Below the pieces are notes generated by a model that was not told where the DNA came from, made no database searches, and saw nothing but the letters and a program-made list of their open reading frames with translations. A program made the position numbers and the translations under genes. A stretch of DNA of 32,466 nt from an uncultured Opitutia bacterium (GTDB lineage Bacteria; Verrucomicrobiota; Verrucomicrobiia; Opitutales; Opitutaceae): the NCBI GenBank assembly GCA_903869955.1, contig CAIQBC010000141.1, positions 1 to 32,466 on the forward strand. Reading direction: 5' to 3'. This document shows positions 7,648 through 16,616 of this stretch, piece by piece (position 1 is the first letter of the stretch; every line of letters begins with the position of its first letter).

Positions 7648-8847
7648 TTAGCCGGTGACACAAGGGGCAGCCTGACGGCGGAAGGCGGCAACGAAGAAAG
7701 CGTCGGTGTCGTGGCGGGCGGGAAGGATGGTGAGCGTTGGGCCGGGGCCGGGAAAACCGAAACGCTCGTGCAACGGGGCGGGCACAAAGGCGGGTTCGGT
7801 GGCGAGGAAGGCGTCAGCAACGGCCTCGTTTTCCATCCGGCTGAGCGAGCACGTTGCGTAGACCAGCAGGCCGCTAGGACGGACGAACGGGGCGTGATGG
7901 CGCAGGATTTCCAACTGGCGGGTGGCATGCGCGGGGATGTCGGCGGGCGTGGTGCTCCATTTCAAGTGTGGTGCGCGCCGCCAGGTGCCGGTGCCGCTGC
8001 ACGGAGCGTCCACCAGCACGCCGTCATAACCGTCGGCGGCGGGGTGGGGGACCACGCGGATGCCGGGGAGCTGGGCGCGCGCGGCGCGGAGCTTCAATTC
8101 GTCGAGCGCGGCGGGGCGCGGGTCGGTGGCATCAACGTGGCCGGCGGGGCCGAGGAGGCGGGCGAGCTGGAGCGTCTTGCCGCCAGCACCCGCGCAGGCA
8201 TCGAGCCAGCGGCCGCCGGGCGCAATTCCGACGCTGGCGAGCACGAGCTGCGAGCCGAGGTCTTGGACCTCGAAAAGGCCGGAGCGAAACGCGTCGGTCT
8301 TGGTCACGTCGGCCTCGGCGTCGAGGCGGAGCGCGCCGGGCAGCCCGGGCGGCTGCGTCCATGGCCAGCCGTGCGCGGCGAACTCGGTGAAGATTTTTTC
8401 GGGGGTATCGGTTTGCATGCGCAGCCAGAGCGGGGCGCGGCGGTTGAGCGCAGCGAGCTCCTCCGGCGCGAACGCCGCCGGGCAGTGTTCCCGCACCCAT
8501 GCGGGCAGCATCGCCGCCGGGTCCAAGGCCGGTGGCTCGCCAGTGGCGAAGGCGGCGCGAAAGGCGCGCGTATCCTTGGTGTCGGCGGCAAGCCACGCGA
8601 TGATACGGACGGCCTCGTCGGGCGCGGGACTGAGCGGCGGCTCGATCTCCGGCAGGTGGCGCAACGCGGTGAAAACGAGTGCGCGGTAAAGGCGACGGTC
8701 ACGCGCGCCAAAGGCAGGGTTGGCGGCGAGGAGGCGCTGGAGGCGAGCCGGGAGGTTGCGGTCGGCGCGCCAGTGCGGGCGCAGCGCGGCAAGCAGGCGC
8801 AGGAGGTGTTGCGACTGGTTGGCGGCGATGCGGTCGGGCAGGGGCAT
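7648..8847 (-). CDS. rsmB: RsmB-like 16S rRNA (cytosine-C5) methyltransferase
   Basis: A 399-residue NOL1/NOP2/Sun-family S-adenosylmethionine-dependent methyltransferase. An N-terminal NusB-like helical part (residues 1-100; RDRRLYRALVFTALRHL) precedes the catalytic domain. The SAM-binding motif WLDACAGAGGKT is at 214-225. The VDAPCSGTG motif holds Cys283 and YATCSLSRMENEAV holds Cys333, the catalytic and release cysteines of the family. The NusB-like N-terminus and overall length favour RsmB (m5C967) over RsmF, but the target base is inferred. ATG 8847 is chosen; the frame runs 29 codons further upstream with no family-like sequence. Leader: TTCAGATTCAACCAACCC, no Shine-Dalgarno. Confidence 0.85.
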   Translation of the reverse strand: MPLPDRIAANQSQHLLRLLAALRPHWRADRNLPARLQRLLAANPAFGARDRRLYRALVFTALRHLPEIEPPLSPAPDEAVRIIAWLAADTKDTRAFRAAFATGEPPALDPAAMLPAWVREHCPAAFAPEELAALNRRAPLWLRMQTDTPEKIFTEFAAHGWPWTQPPGLPGALRLDAEADVTKTDAFRSGLFEVQDLGSQLVLASVGIAPGGRWLDACAGAGGKTLQLARLLGPAGHVDATDPRPAALDELKLRAARAQLPGIRVVPHPAADGYDGVLVDAPCSGTGTWRRAPHLKWSTTPADIPAHATRQLEILRHHAPFVRPSGLLVYATCSLSRMENEAVADAFLATEPAFVPAPLHERFGFPGPGPTLTILPARHDTDAFFVAAFRRQAAPCVTG

Positions 8848-8969
8848 GGGTTGGTTGAATCTGAAAGCTGTAAAGGGTGAACCGCGAAGGGTCGCGCATA
8901 AATGCGAATTCGGATTCAGTCCGAGTGAGCCCACGGAGGGGCTCCGATTTCAGCGGAACAGAAAGCAGC

Positions 8970-8985
8970 GGCCCGGCGCCGGGCC
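8970..8985 (-). terminator. Perfect palindrome between lptD and rsmB, possible terminator
   Basis: GGCCCGGCGCCGGGCC is a 16-base perfect palindrome able to form a 6-base-pair stem. It lies about 75 bases past the lptD stop and before rsmB, and reads into GCTGCTTTCTGTTCC on the minus strand, which is only moderately T-rich. A second hairpin, GAGCCC-ACGGAG-GGGCTC (8927-8944), follows. Either could end lptD transcription; neither is a textbook terminator. Confidence 0.35.
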
Positions 8986-9058
8986 TTCGCGGTGGAAAAA
9001 TCTGCCTTTGCGGGCCTCGCCAGCTTTTCCTCCAAGTTTCGCGGATGCGCGACGCGCA

Positions 9059-11170
9059 TCACCACCGGCGCATTTCCACCTCGACGTTGAAGCCGAAGGA
9101 GCTTTCGCGGCGCGGTCCCTCATAGAGCACGATGAGGTAGCGGATGAGCCAGAGGTTGGCGAGGTTCTGGCTCAGGCCATAGTCCTGCTCCACGAAGCGC
9201 GAGAGGCGCGCGTCGTAATGGAGGCGGGTGAGCAGCGCGCGGGTCTCGTCGAGGCGGTAGCTGCCGTCGAGCACGTATTCCTGCAACTGGTGCTGGAGGT
9301 AGTGTGAGCCGAGGCGCGCCGACCAGGCGTCGCCGTCGTGGAGGGTGACGCCAGAGTTGAGCTCGCGCAGCGCGCCATTGCGCGGATCAACGCGGCTGAA
9401 AGTGTCGAGCCGCAGCCACGACGCAGGCATGACGGCAAACTCAGTTTGCACGGCGGAGAACGGATGCTGGCCCGCGGCGCGGCTCAGGCGCCAGTCCACG
9501 GCAAAGTTGAGCGAGGCGAGGTCGCGCGAGCCGTAATGGGGGTCGCGCGTCTGGAGCGTGTTGTTGACGCCGAGGCGCAAGGTGTTCGTCGCGGTGAGCT
9601 GGTCAATGTTGCGCGTGTCGGCAAACCCGAGGGGCTGGAGGTAGGTGGAAAACGCATTGCGATCAATGGCCGGGATGAAGGCGGCGCCGCTCGCGGCGGC
9701 GGGAATGTAGCGGTAGGAGAGCGTCGGCGTGACGAGGTGACGGAGGCCGTTGATGCCCTGGCGCTCGTTGGTGTAGTCGTAGGTGGCGCTGGCGTGGAGC
9801 TCGGCGTCGGCGCCGAGCTCGCCGAGCACCCGCGTGTAGGTGGAGCGGCCGCCGATGGCGTCGGCGTAGTGGGTGATGCGCGCGCCGGCGACGGGCCGGA
9901 CAGAAAGCCACTCGCGCGGGGTGAACGGCCGCGTGAGCTCGTAGTAGCTGTCCAGCCGCCGGCTCGTCACCGTCGGGCCGGAGCCGGAAGGCACGGCCGC
10001 CTCCTGCAACATGGCCGCGCTGGCGGCAAAACTTTCGTAGAGGCCCAGCCCGACCGCCGTCGGCAACTGGTCGTAGCGCAGCTCGGGCAGGCGCTGCTGC
10101 ATGGGGAAAAATGAGTTCGGCTGAGCGCGGACGAAGATCGAGGCGACGCTGTTGTCCTCGGTGAGGTCGGCCTCGATAAACGTGTCGGGCACCTGCACCG
10201 GGTAAAATTGTTCCGGGCGAAAATCGCGGATCACCTCGGAGTCCGACCAGCGGGTGAACTGACCGAAGAGCGTGAAATTTTCGCCGATCTGCTCGTGGTG
10301 CCGCCACTCGATGAAGCCGCGGTCGGGCGCGATGGGCCGCGCGAGGATGTCGGTCTTGCGGTCGCCGTAGTCGTGGATGAAGCCGGTGCGCAGCGTGTCC
10401 GTGAGCGTGAAGTCGGGCCGGTCAACCTTGATGGCGGCTGCCGGGCCGAGCAGCACGCCGCGCCGCGAATAAAACCCGAGGTCGCCGCCCAGCCCAAAGC
10501 CGGGCTCGACGGGCACAAGCAGGCCCGCGTCGAGAAACGCACCGAGCGACCCGCGGTAGCCGGCCCGCAAGGACAGGTCATGGAACAGCGGGTCGTTGAC
10601 TGAAAGGGTGTGAAACGGCACCGGGAAAAGGCCGAGCCCGCCGAGGCCGAGGCGGGGCAGCTCGGCGTGGATGGTCTGGTTTTGCACCGAGAGGGTGAGC
10701 GTGCTGGCGCGGAGCGTCGGCACCCAGGGCCCCGGCTCGGTGTAACTGAGCTGCGCGTCCTTGACAGTGATTTTCTCCGGCTCCCCTTCCAGTGAGGCGC
10801 CCGAGACGTTGAGCGACTGCAACGTGAAACGCGGGCCGGCGACCGAGTAGGCGCGCGTGAGGGGATGGTAGGTGACCTTGTCGGCCAGCAACCGCAGCGC
10901 ACCCCTGGTGAGCACGACGTTGCCGCTCGCCACGGCGACGCCGGTGCCAGGGGTGGCCCCCGAGGCGTAGCGGATTTCATCGGCCAGCAGCAGGATCTCA
11001 CCGTGAGACAGACGGGCCTGCTGGGTGGCGTCGCCGTAATAGACCGTCCCGGCATCGTTGACCACCTGCCGGGCAGCGGTCACCTGCAGATCTGACGAAG
11101 GCAGCTCCGCCGCGCGCAGCGCGGAGGCGGCGAGAAATAAGGACAGGAGGAGCGGGAGTAAGCGGCGCAC
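9059..11170 (-). CDS. lptD: LPS-assembly outer-membrane protein LptD
   Basis: A 703-residue protein starting at GTG 11170 with a clear signal peptide (RRLLPLLLSLFLAASALRA, cleavage before AELP). Residues 25-140 form an LptA/OstA-like beta-jellyroll domain (DAGTVYYGDATQQARLSHG, VAVASGNVVLTRG, LRLLADKVTYHPLTRAYSV). The rest is beta-strand-rich with many alternating aromatic residues, ending EVEMRRW, a terminal aromatic as in outer-membrane barrels. LptD with LptE inserts lipopolysaccharide into the outer leaflet. The open frame extends 165 codons upstream over the divergent glgB start, but that part is its antisense and is excluded. Remarkably, no cysteine is visible anywhere in the chain. It could also be a related OstA-like barrel rather than true LptD. 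Confidence 0.75.
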   Translation of the reverse strand: MRRLLPLLLSLFLAASALRAAELPSSDLQVTAARQVVNDAGTVYYGDATQQARLSHGEILLLADEIRYASGATPGTGVAVASGNVVLTRGALRLLADKVTYHPLTRAYSVAGPRFTLQSLNVSGASLEGEPEKITVKDAQLSYTEPGPWVPTLRASTLTLSVQNQTIHAELPRLGLGGLGLFPVPFHTLSVNDPLFHDLSLRAGYRGSLGAFLDAGLLVPVEPGFGLGGDLGFYSRRGVLLGPAAAIKVDRPDFTLTDTLRTGFIHDYGDRKTDILARPIAPDRGFIEWRHHEQIGENFTLFGQFTRWSDSEVIRDFRPEQFYPVQVPDTFIEADLTEDNSVASIFVRAQPNSFFPMQQRLPELRYDQLPTAVGLGLYESFAASAAMLQEAAVPSGSGPTVTSRRLDSYYELTRPFTPREWLSVRPVAGARITHYADAIGGRSTYTRVLGELGADAELHASATYDYTNERQGINGLRHLVTPTLSYRYIPAAASGAAFIPAIDRNAFSTYLQPLGFADTRNIDQLTATNTLRLGVNNTLQTRDPHYGSRDLASLNFAVDWRLSRAAGQHPFSAVQTEFAVMPASWLRLDTFSRVDPRNGALRELNSGVTLHDGDAWSARLGSHYLQHQLQEYVLDGSYRLDETRALLTRLHYDARLSRFVEQDYGLSQNLANLWLIRYLIVLYEGPRRESSFGFNVEVEMRRW

Positions 11171-11272
11171 GTTGCCCGGCAGCAAAGGTGGCGCATTCGT
11201 CGCAGGCAAGCCCCGGATTGGACGCGTGCAAAAGGCTGGCGGCGCGCGCGGGCCGTACCCAGTGTCGGGCAC

Positions 11273-13486
11273 GTGATCCTCTCCCCTGACGAACTGGGCT
11301 CCTTCCTCCTCGCGAGAAATGCCACGCCGCACGACTTGCTCGGGATGCACCCCGCAAAGTCGGGCCGCATCGGCGGGCTCGTGGTGCGCGCCCTGGTACG
11401 GGACGCCGCCGCCTGTGCGGTGGTCGAGCTGGGCAGGACGGAAAAAATTTACCCGATGGAGCGGCTGGCGGCGGATGGTTTTTTCGAGGTGTTTCTCCCG
11501 CGCCGGAGAAAATTTTTTGCCTACCGGCTGCGCGTCACGCGGCACTCGGGCGAGGTGTGCGAGCGGGAGGATCCGTATTCTTTTCTGCCGACGCTCGGCG
11601 CGCAGGACCTCTACCTGTTCAACGAGGGCAACGAGCACCGCATCTACGAAAAGCTCGGCGCGCACCTGCGCACGGTCGGCGGGGTGACGGGGGTGGCGTT
11701 TGCCGTCTGGGCGCCGGGCGCGGCGCGGGTGTCAGTCGTGGGCAACTTCAACGGCTGGGACGGGCGCTACCATCCGATGCGGACGCTAGGTGCGTCGGGC
11801 GTGTGGGAGCTGTTCATCCCCCGCCTGGGCGAGGGCGAGTTTTACAAGTTTGAACTCCGCGATGGAGGCGGCCGCCTGCTCATCAAGACCGACCCTTACG
11901 GCACGCGTTTCGAGCCGCCGCCGGGCAACGCGGCCATCGTGTGCGACCCGGGCCGACACTCCTGGAACGACGCCGCGTGGATCGCCCGCCGCCGCGCCTC
12001 GGCCGGCACGCCCGACCGGCCGCTCTCGGTCTATGAGGTCCATCTCTCCTCGTGGCGGCGCAAGCTCGAGGACGCAGGGTGCCCGCTCAGCTACCGTGAG
12101 CTCGCACCGATGCTCGCCGATTATACCACCGACATGGGCTTCACCCATGTTGAGCTGATGCCGGTCGCCGAGCATCCGTTCGACGGCTCGTGGGGCTATC
12201 AGGTCACCGGTTTTTTTGCGCCCAGCCACCGCTTCGGCTTGCCGGAGGATTTTTGCTGGTTTGTGGACCACCTGCACCAGCGCGGCGTCGGCGTAATCCT
12301 CGACTGGGTGCCGGGGCATTTCCCACGCGACAGCTTCGCGCTGGCCGAATTCGATGGCACGCACCTCTACGAGCACGCCGACCCGCGCCAGGGCGAGCAT
12401 CAGGACTGGGGCACATTGATTTTCAACTATGGCCGCAACGAGGTCCGCGGTTTCCTCGTCGCCAACGCCCTGGCGTGGCTCGACCGCTACCACCTCGACG
12501 GCCTGCGCGTGGACGCCGTCGCCTCGATGCTCTACCTCGACTACTCGCGCAAGGAGGGCGAATGGATCCCCAACCAGCATGGCGGGCGCGAGAACCTTGA
12601 GGCCATCGCGTTTCTGCGCGAGACGAACCGGCTCGTTCACGACTACCATCCGGGGGTGCTGATGATCGCCGAGGAGTCCACGGCGTTTCCCGGCCTCACC
12701 CGGCCCGTCGCCGACGGTGGCCTCGGCTTCGACCTCAACTGGAACATGGGCTGGATGCACGACACGCTGCGATATTTTACCAAGGAGCCCGTCCACCGCC
12801 GCTGGCACCACAACGACCTCACCTTTGGCGCGCTCTACCAGTTCACGGAAAATTTCATCAGCGTCTTCTCCCACGACGAGGTCGTCCACGGAAAGAAATC
12901 GCTCCTCTACAAGATGGGTGCATGGCACATCCCGGAAAAGGCCGCCAATCTCCGCGCGCTTTACGCGCACCTCTGGGCCTGGCCGGGCAAAAAGCTTCTC
13001 TTCATGGGCGGCGAGTTCGGCCAGTCGCATGAGTGGAACCACGACCGCTCGCTCGACTGGCATCTGTGCTCGTATCGCGACCATGAGGGCATCCGCCTGC
13101 TCGTGCGCGACCTCAACCGCCTTTACGTCTCCGAGCCTGTGCTGAGCTACCACGACCTCGACCCGCGCGGTTTCCGCTGGATCAACTGCACCGACGCCAC
13201 TCACAGCACGCTTTCCTACCTGCGGCTGGATGAGCACGAACGCGTGTTTTTCGCCGTCGTGGGCAACTATACGCCGGTCATCCGCCATGCCCATCGTGTC
13301 GGGGTGCCGCGAGGTGGTTTCTGGAAGGAAATGATCAACACCAACAGCCAGTATTACGGTGGGAGCGGCCTCGGCAACGACGGTGGCAAGCACACGGAGC
13401 CCATCGCCGCCGACGGCCTCGGCCAGAGCCTTGTCCTCACGCTCCCGCCGCTCAGCACCAGCATTTTCAAGTGGACGGCGGAATGA
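11273..13486 (+). CDS. glgB: 1,4-alpha-glucan (glycogen) branching enzyme
   Basis: A 737-residue GH13 branching enzyme that cuts an alpha-1,4 chain and rejoins it by an alpha-1,6 bond in glycogen synthesis. An N-terminal extension domain (1-120) and a CBM48 domain (about 135-225; VWAPGAARVSVVGNFNGWDG) precede the barrel. The four GH13 regions are present: VILDWVPGHFP (341-351), GLRVDAVASM with nucleophile Asp414, LMIAEEST with acid/base Glu467, and FSHDEVVHGK (532-541). Length matches family norms. Start is GTG at 11273; no Shine-Dalgarno is visible and lptD diverges from a shared 102-base region. No other glycogen genes are adjacent. Confidence 0.97.
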   Translation: MILSPDELGSFLLARNATPHDLLGMHPAKSGRIGGLVVRALVRDAAACAVVELGRTEKIYPMERLAADGFFEVFLPRRRKFFAYRLRVTRHSGEVCEREDPYSFLPTLGAQDLYLFNEGNEHRIYEKLGAHLRTVGGVTGVAFAVWAPGAARVSVVGNFNGWDGRYHPMRTLGASGVWELFIPRLGEGEFYKFELRDGGGRLLIKTDPYGTRFEPPPGNAAIVCDPGRHSWNDAAWIARRRASAGTPDRPLSVYEVHLSSWRRKLEDAGCPLSYRELAPMLADYTTDMGFTHVELMPVAEHPFDGSWGYQVTGFFAPSHRFGLPEDFCWFVDHLHQRGVGVILDWVPGHFPRDSFALAEFDGTHLYEHADPRQGEHQDWGTLIFNYGRNEVRGFLVANALAWLDRYHLDGLRVDAVASMLYLDYSRKEGEWIPNQHGGRENLEAIAFLRETNRLVHDYHPGVLMIAEESTAFPGLTRPVADGGLGFDLNWNMGWMHDTLRYFTKEPVHRRWHHNDLTFGALYQFTENFISVFSHDEVVHGKKSLLYKMGAWHIPEKAANLRALYAHLWAWPGKKLLFMGGEFGQSHEWNHDRSLDWHLCSYRDHEGIRLLVRDLNRLYVSEPVLSYHDLDPRGFRWINCTDATHSTLSYLRLDEHERVFFAVVGNYTPVIRHAHRVGVPRGGFWKEMINTNSQYYGGSGLGNDGGKHTEPIAADGLGQSLVLTLPPLSTSIFKWTAE

Positions 13487-13504
13487 AATGTCATTCAGCA
13501 AAAT

Positions 13505-14797
13505 ATGCGCGCCTGCCTCCAAATTTTGTTTTTGTTCGCAGCTTTAACGGTCGGTTTCTCGGCACCGGAAAAAATTGAGATTCCCACCGCGGGTTGGGTA
13601 CCCATCTACTTTTCGAGGAATAACGGTATTGACGAACTAACCGAAAAGGCCGGACTGAAACCTCTGCGCGAGATGGATGTTCCAGCAGGTTCGCTGGAGG
13701 TGCGTTTTTGGTATGGATTCAGTTTCGGCTCACGCGCTGGCATACTGCTCCGTCGTGATGGAACTAATTGGAAGGGCCGTTACATTGCGAAATATTATGA
13801 TTCGTTCAAAACAACGGATCTAAGTCTGGGAACCAACTGGCAGGATTCGTGGGCCAAGCTCGAATCTCTCGGCATCCTCACCCTTCCAGACTCCTCCACG
13901 TTGCCCGATGAAGATCTGGTGGTGCTCGATGGAATTTCTTATGTCGTGGAGATAAACGACGGGCATCACTATCGCACCTACCACTATTCGAATCCAAGCG
14001 AACCAAAGTGGCCGGAGGCCAAGCAAATTAACGAGATAAGGAACCTGCTCGGACTACTCGAAAAAGAAAATCCCCACGCACGCGATGGGTTGTTTCCAGC
14101 CCCTCCTCGCCCCAATAACTTCATTTTCACGAACGCTTTCGCAACACGTTACATATATCGCGGGATCAAACAGAGCGGCGCGGCATGGCAATCTGGTTTC
14201 ACGTGGCAAGACGATTCGAGGGCCCTTTTTGACCGTGGTTGGACGATGGGTACATGGTTAAATTTGCCGCAGCGAACTGCCACGCAAAAGGAGTTGATTG
14301 GATGGATAAAATATTCGCTCCCAGTCGGATCGGGGATCGTGGCAGACTTCGACACACGGCTTCGTGCCTTTCCCCCTGCCTCAGGCAACGAAACCCGCTA
14401 CACTGACGAATTATCGGCCCGCTTACGCGCCCCGTTTTTTGCGATCACGCCCATTCTGTCGGTAAGCATGGAGGCGATGCTGGGCTGGGACATTCGCCTG
14501 CAAACTTTTTCTTTTGAGTCGCGAATTGCCCCAACAATAGATTATCACCCGCTTCGGATAACGCCGGCCCTGACCATGGGATGGAGCGATGGCCGCAACC
14601 TTAATCCTGACGCGATCGGGACGCGTTTCCATGATGCCTATGGCTACGGTAGCGTCAGCTTGGAAGCCAGTTGGGACTTTAGTGCACACATGTCGCTCCG
14701 GTTCAGCGGCGAGTGGAGCAAAACATGCAACGCTGATCCAGTTCGTGGCCCGGCGGCAGACTCTAGTTTCTCTGGAGCGCTAAGTTTTTCATGGTGA
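13505..14797 (+). CDS. Secreted/outer-membrane protein with two-part architecture, unknown function
   Basis: A 430-residue protein with a signal peptide (ACLQILFLFAALTVGFSA). Residues 20-195 look like a soluble domain with segments TNWQDSWAKLESLGILTLPD and GISYVVEINDGHHYRTY. Residues 200-430 switch to a beta-barrel-like region beginning NAFATRYIYRGIKQSG, which recalls outer-membrane proteins of the TorF-like kind, and the chain ends SGALSFSW with a terminal aromatic. The gene starts 18 bases after glgB, yet its DNA is visibly richer in A+T than the neighbours, suggesting a separate origin. Leader CATTCAGCAAAAT lacks a Shine-Dalgarno motif. I do not recognise a function; a fusion of a soluble domain to a barrel is the best description. 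Confidence 0.75.
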   Translation: MRACLQILFLFAALTVGFSAPEKIEIPTAGWVPIYFSRNNGIDELTEKAGLKPLREMDVPAGSLEVRFWYGFSFGSRAGILLRRDGTNWKGRYIAKYYDSFKTTDLSLGTNWQDSWAKLESLGILTLPDSSTLPDEDLVVLDGISYVVEINDGHHYRTYHYSNPSEPKWPEAKQINEIRNLLGLLEKENPHARDGLFPAPPRPNNFIFTNAFATRYIYRGIKQSGAAWQSGFTWQDDSRALFDRGWTMGTWLNLPQRTATQKELIGWIKYSLPVGSGIVADFDTRLRAFPPASGNETRYTDELSARLRAPFFAITPILSVSMEAMLGWDIRLQTFSFESRIAPTIDYHPLRITPALTMGWSDGRNLNPDAIGTRFHDAYGYGSVSLEASWDFSAHMSLRFSGEWSKTCNADPVRGPAADSSFSGALSFSW

Positions 14798-14984
14798 GCC
14801 GCCACAAGGCTGGTATTGTTACCGGCGGTTTCGCCGTTCAATTTCGAGCACGAGCTTAGTCTGGTTCAGGAAATGAACGAAACGCCGGTTGCATTTCAAA
14901 AAGGCTCGTGGGCCAAAGAATCGAAGCTTTGCATTCTCCTTTCCCTGCACCTTTGTTTCTTCGCGTCTTTTGCGCTTAAAAATT

Positions 14985-16556
14985 ATGTCCACAGGCATTG
15001 TCCATCTGGTCGGCGCCGGTCCCGGCGAACCCGGCCTCGTCACCCTTCGCGCCCGCGAACTCATCGCCTCGGCAGAGGTGCTCATCTACGACCAGCTCGT
15101 CCATCCCGAGCTGGTAAAATGGTGCCGGGCCGGGTGCGAGGTGATCTACGCCGGCAAAACGGCCGGCTGCCACACCGTGCCGCAGGAGGAGATCGAGGCG
15201 TTGCTCGTGAAGCATGCGCGGGCCGGCAAACGCGTCGTGCGGCTCAAGGGCGGTGATCCCCTGGTCTTCGGCCGTGGTGGCGAGGAGGCGCGCGCGCTGG
15301 CCTTGTCCGGCGTCGCGTTTGAGATCGTACCCGGCGTCACCGCCGCGCTCGCCGCCGGGGCCTATGCGGGCATTCCGCTCACCCAGCGCCACACCAGCTC
15401 GGCGCTCGTTTTTATCACCGGTCACGAGGATCCCACGAAACCCGGCCCCACGGTGGAGTGGCGCAGCTACGGCGCGCTGAAGCAGGCCACGCTCGCCATC
15501 TACATGGGCATGGGCCGCCTGCGCCACATCCTTGCCGAGCTCATGGCCGGCGGGCTCGCGCCCAAAACCCCCGCCGCCGTTGTGCAGTGGGCCTCGCTCG
15601 GCCGCCAGCGCAGCGTGGCCGGCACCGCCGCCACGCTCGCCGATCTGGCGGAAAAGGCCGGTCTCGCCGCACCCGCGATCATCTTCGTCGGCGACGTGGT
15701 GAAAAACCACGAGGCGATTGACTGGTTCGAGCGCCTGCCGCTCTTCGGCCGCCGCGTCGCCATCACGCGCACACGCGACCAGAACAGCGAGCTGCGGGAC
15801 AAATTGGAGGCGCTCGGCGCCGAGGTGCTGGAGCTGCCGCTCATTCGCGTGACCAAGGACGTGAGCAAGGACGGGCTCGTCGAGATTCTCGCCGAGCTGG
15901 GCCAATACGACTGGATCGTGTTCACCAGCGCCAACGGCGTGCGGTTTTTCTTCGAGGAGTTTTTCAAAGGCTTCGGGGATGTGCGCGCGCTCGGCGGGCT
16001 GCGCTTCGCCTGTGTGGGCGCGGCCACGGCCCGTGAGATCGAAAAGCATCATCTAAAGGTTGAGTGTCAGCCCGCGACCGCCACCGGCGAGTCGCTGGCC
16101 GACGCGCTCATCGCCACCGGCAGCCTCGACCATGCGAAAGTCATCGTCGTCTGCGGCAATCTCAACCGCGACGCCCTCGTGAAAAAGCTCGAGGCCGGCC
16201 GCGCCATTGTGGACCGCCTGCCGCTCTACCGCACCGAGCGGACCGACCTCGCCAGCGATCCGATCGCCGACGACTTTCGCTCGCGCGGGGCCGATGCGAT
16301 CCTGTTTGCCAGCTCGTCGGCGGTGCAGTCCTTCACCGAGCAGGCCAAGTCACTCCAGCTCGCCAAGGACGCCAAACGCCCGCTCGCCGGCAGCATCGGC
16401 CCGCAGACGAGCGAGACGATGAAACAGCTCGGGTTGCCGGTCGATTTCACAGCGAAGCAACCGAGCCTCGACGCGCTGGTGGCGGCGTTGGTCAAAACCC
16501 TCTCCGCCCGTCCAAACGCCGGGATGCCGGAAGCCAAAACCGTGCGTGGCAAATAA
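14985..16556 (+). CDS. cobA-hemD: Fused uroporphyrinogen-III C-methyltransferase / uroporphyrinogen-III synthase
   Basis: A 523-residue bifunctional enzyme. Residues 1-248 are the SUMT methyltransferase (VGAGPGEPGLVTL at 9-21, VRLKGGDPLVFGRGGEEA at 85-102, PGVTAALAAGAYAGIPLTQR at 116-135), which adds two methyls to uroporphyrinogen III to give precorrin-2 for sirohaem or cobalamin. Residues 255-515 are HemD-like (RRVAITRTRDQNSELRDKLE, IVFTSANGVRFFFEEF, ADAILFASSSAVQSFTEQ), which closes hydroxymethylbilane to uroporphyrinogen III. So one chain makes and then methylates the ring. ATG 14985 starts exactly at the SUMT domain; the frame's 32 upstream codons are dropped. hemC, which often precedes such fusions, is not here. 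Confidence 0.93.
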   Translation: MSTGIVHLVGAGPGEPGLVTLRARELIASAEVLIYDQLVHPELVKWCRAGCEVIYAGKTAGCHTVPQEEIEALLVKHARAGKRVVRLKGGDPLVFGRGGEEARALALSGVAFEIVPGVTAALAAGAYAGIPLTQRHTSSALVFITGHEDPTKPGPTVEWRSYGALKQATLAIYMGMGRLRHILAELMAGGLAPKTPAAVVQWASLGRQRSVAGTAATLADLAEKAGLAAPAIIFVGDVVKNHEAIDWFERLPLFGRRVAITRTRDQNSELRDKLEALGAEVLELPLIRVTKDVSKDGLVEILAELGQYDWIVFTSANGVRFFFEEFFKGFGDVRALGGLRFACVGAATAREIEKHHLKVECQPATATGESLADALIATGSLDHAKVIVVCGNLNRDALVKKLEAGRAIVDRLPLYRTERTDLASDPIADDFRSRGADAILFASSSAVQSFTEQAKSLQLAKDAKRPLAGSIGPQTSETMKQLGLPVDFTAKQPSLDALVAALVKTLSARPNAGMPEAKTVRGK

Positions 16557-16568
16557 AAGTTGCCCGCC

Positions 16569-16590
16569 GCACCGACGCGGTGCTTCGTTG
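16569..16590 (+). terminator. Small hairpin between cobA-hemD and aspS
   Basis: GCACCG-ACG-CGGTGC (16569-16583) forms a 6-base-pair stem with a 3-base loop, followed by TTCGTTG. It sits 12 bases after the cobA-hemD stop and 34 before the aspS start, so it could be a weak terminator or attenuator. Confidence 0.3.
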
Positions 16591-16616
16591 TCCGTTTCCC
16601 TCGCGCCTTCCCTCCC

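Noticed and set aside
11171-11665. N-terminal extension of lptD by 165 codons.
   Set aside because: It runs antisense through the start of glgB, and a clean signal peptide begins at GTG 11170.
11786-13522. A long open frame on the minus strand opposite glgB (578 codons).
   Set aside because: It is antisense to a gene with every GH13 motif, and its sequence (rich in Val, Glu, Arg, Ala) is the usual by-product of high-GC codon bias.
14953-14981. A promoter-like pair TTGTTT and TTAAAA, 17 bases apart, before cobA-hemD.
   Set aside because: Transcription would start at or after the ATG at 14985, so the spacing does not work with this start.
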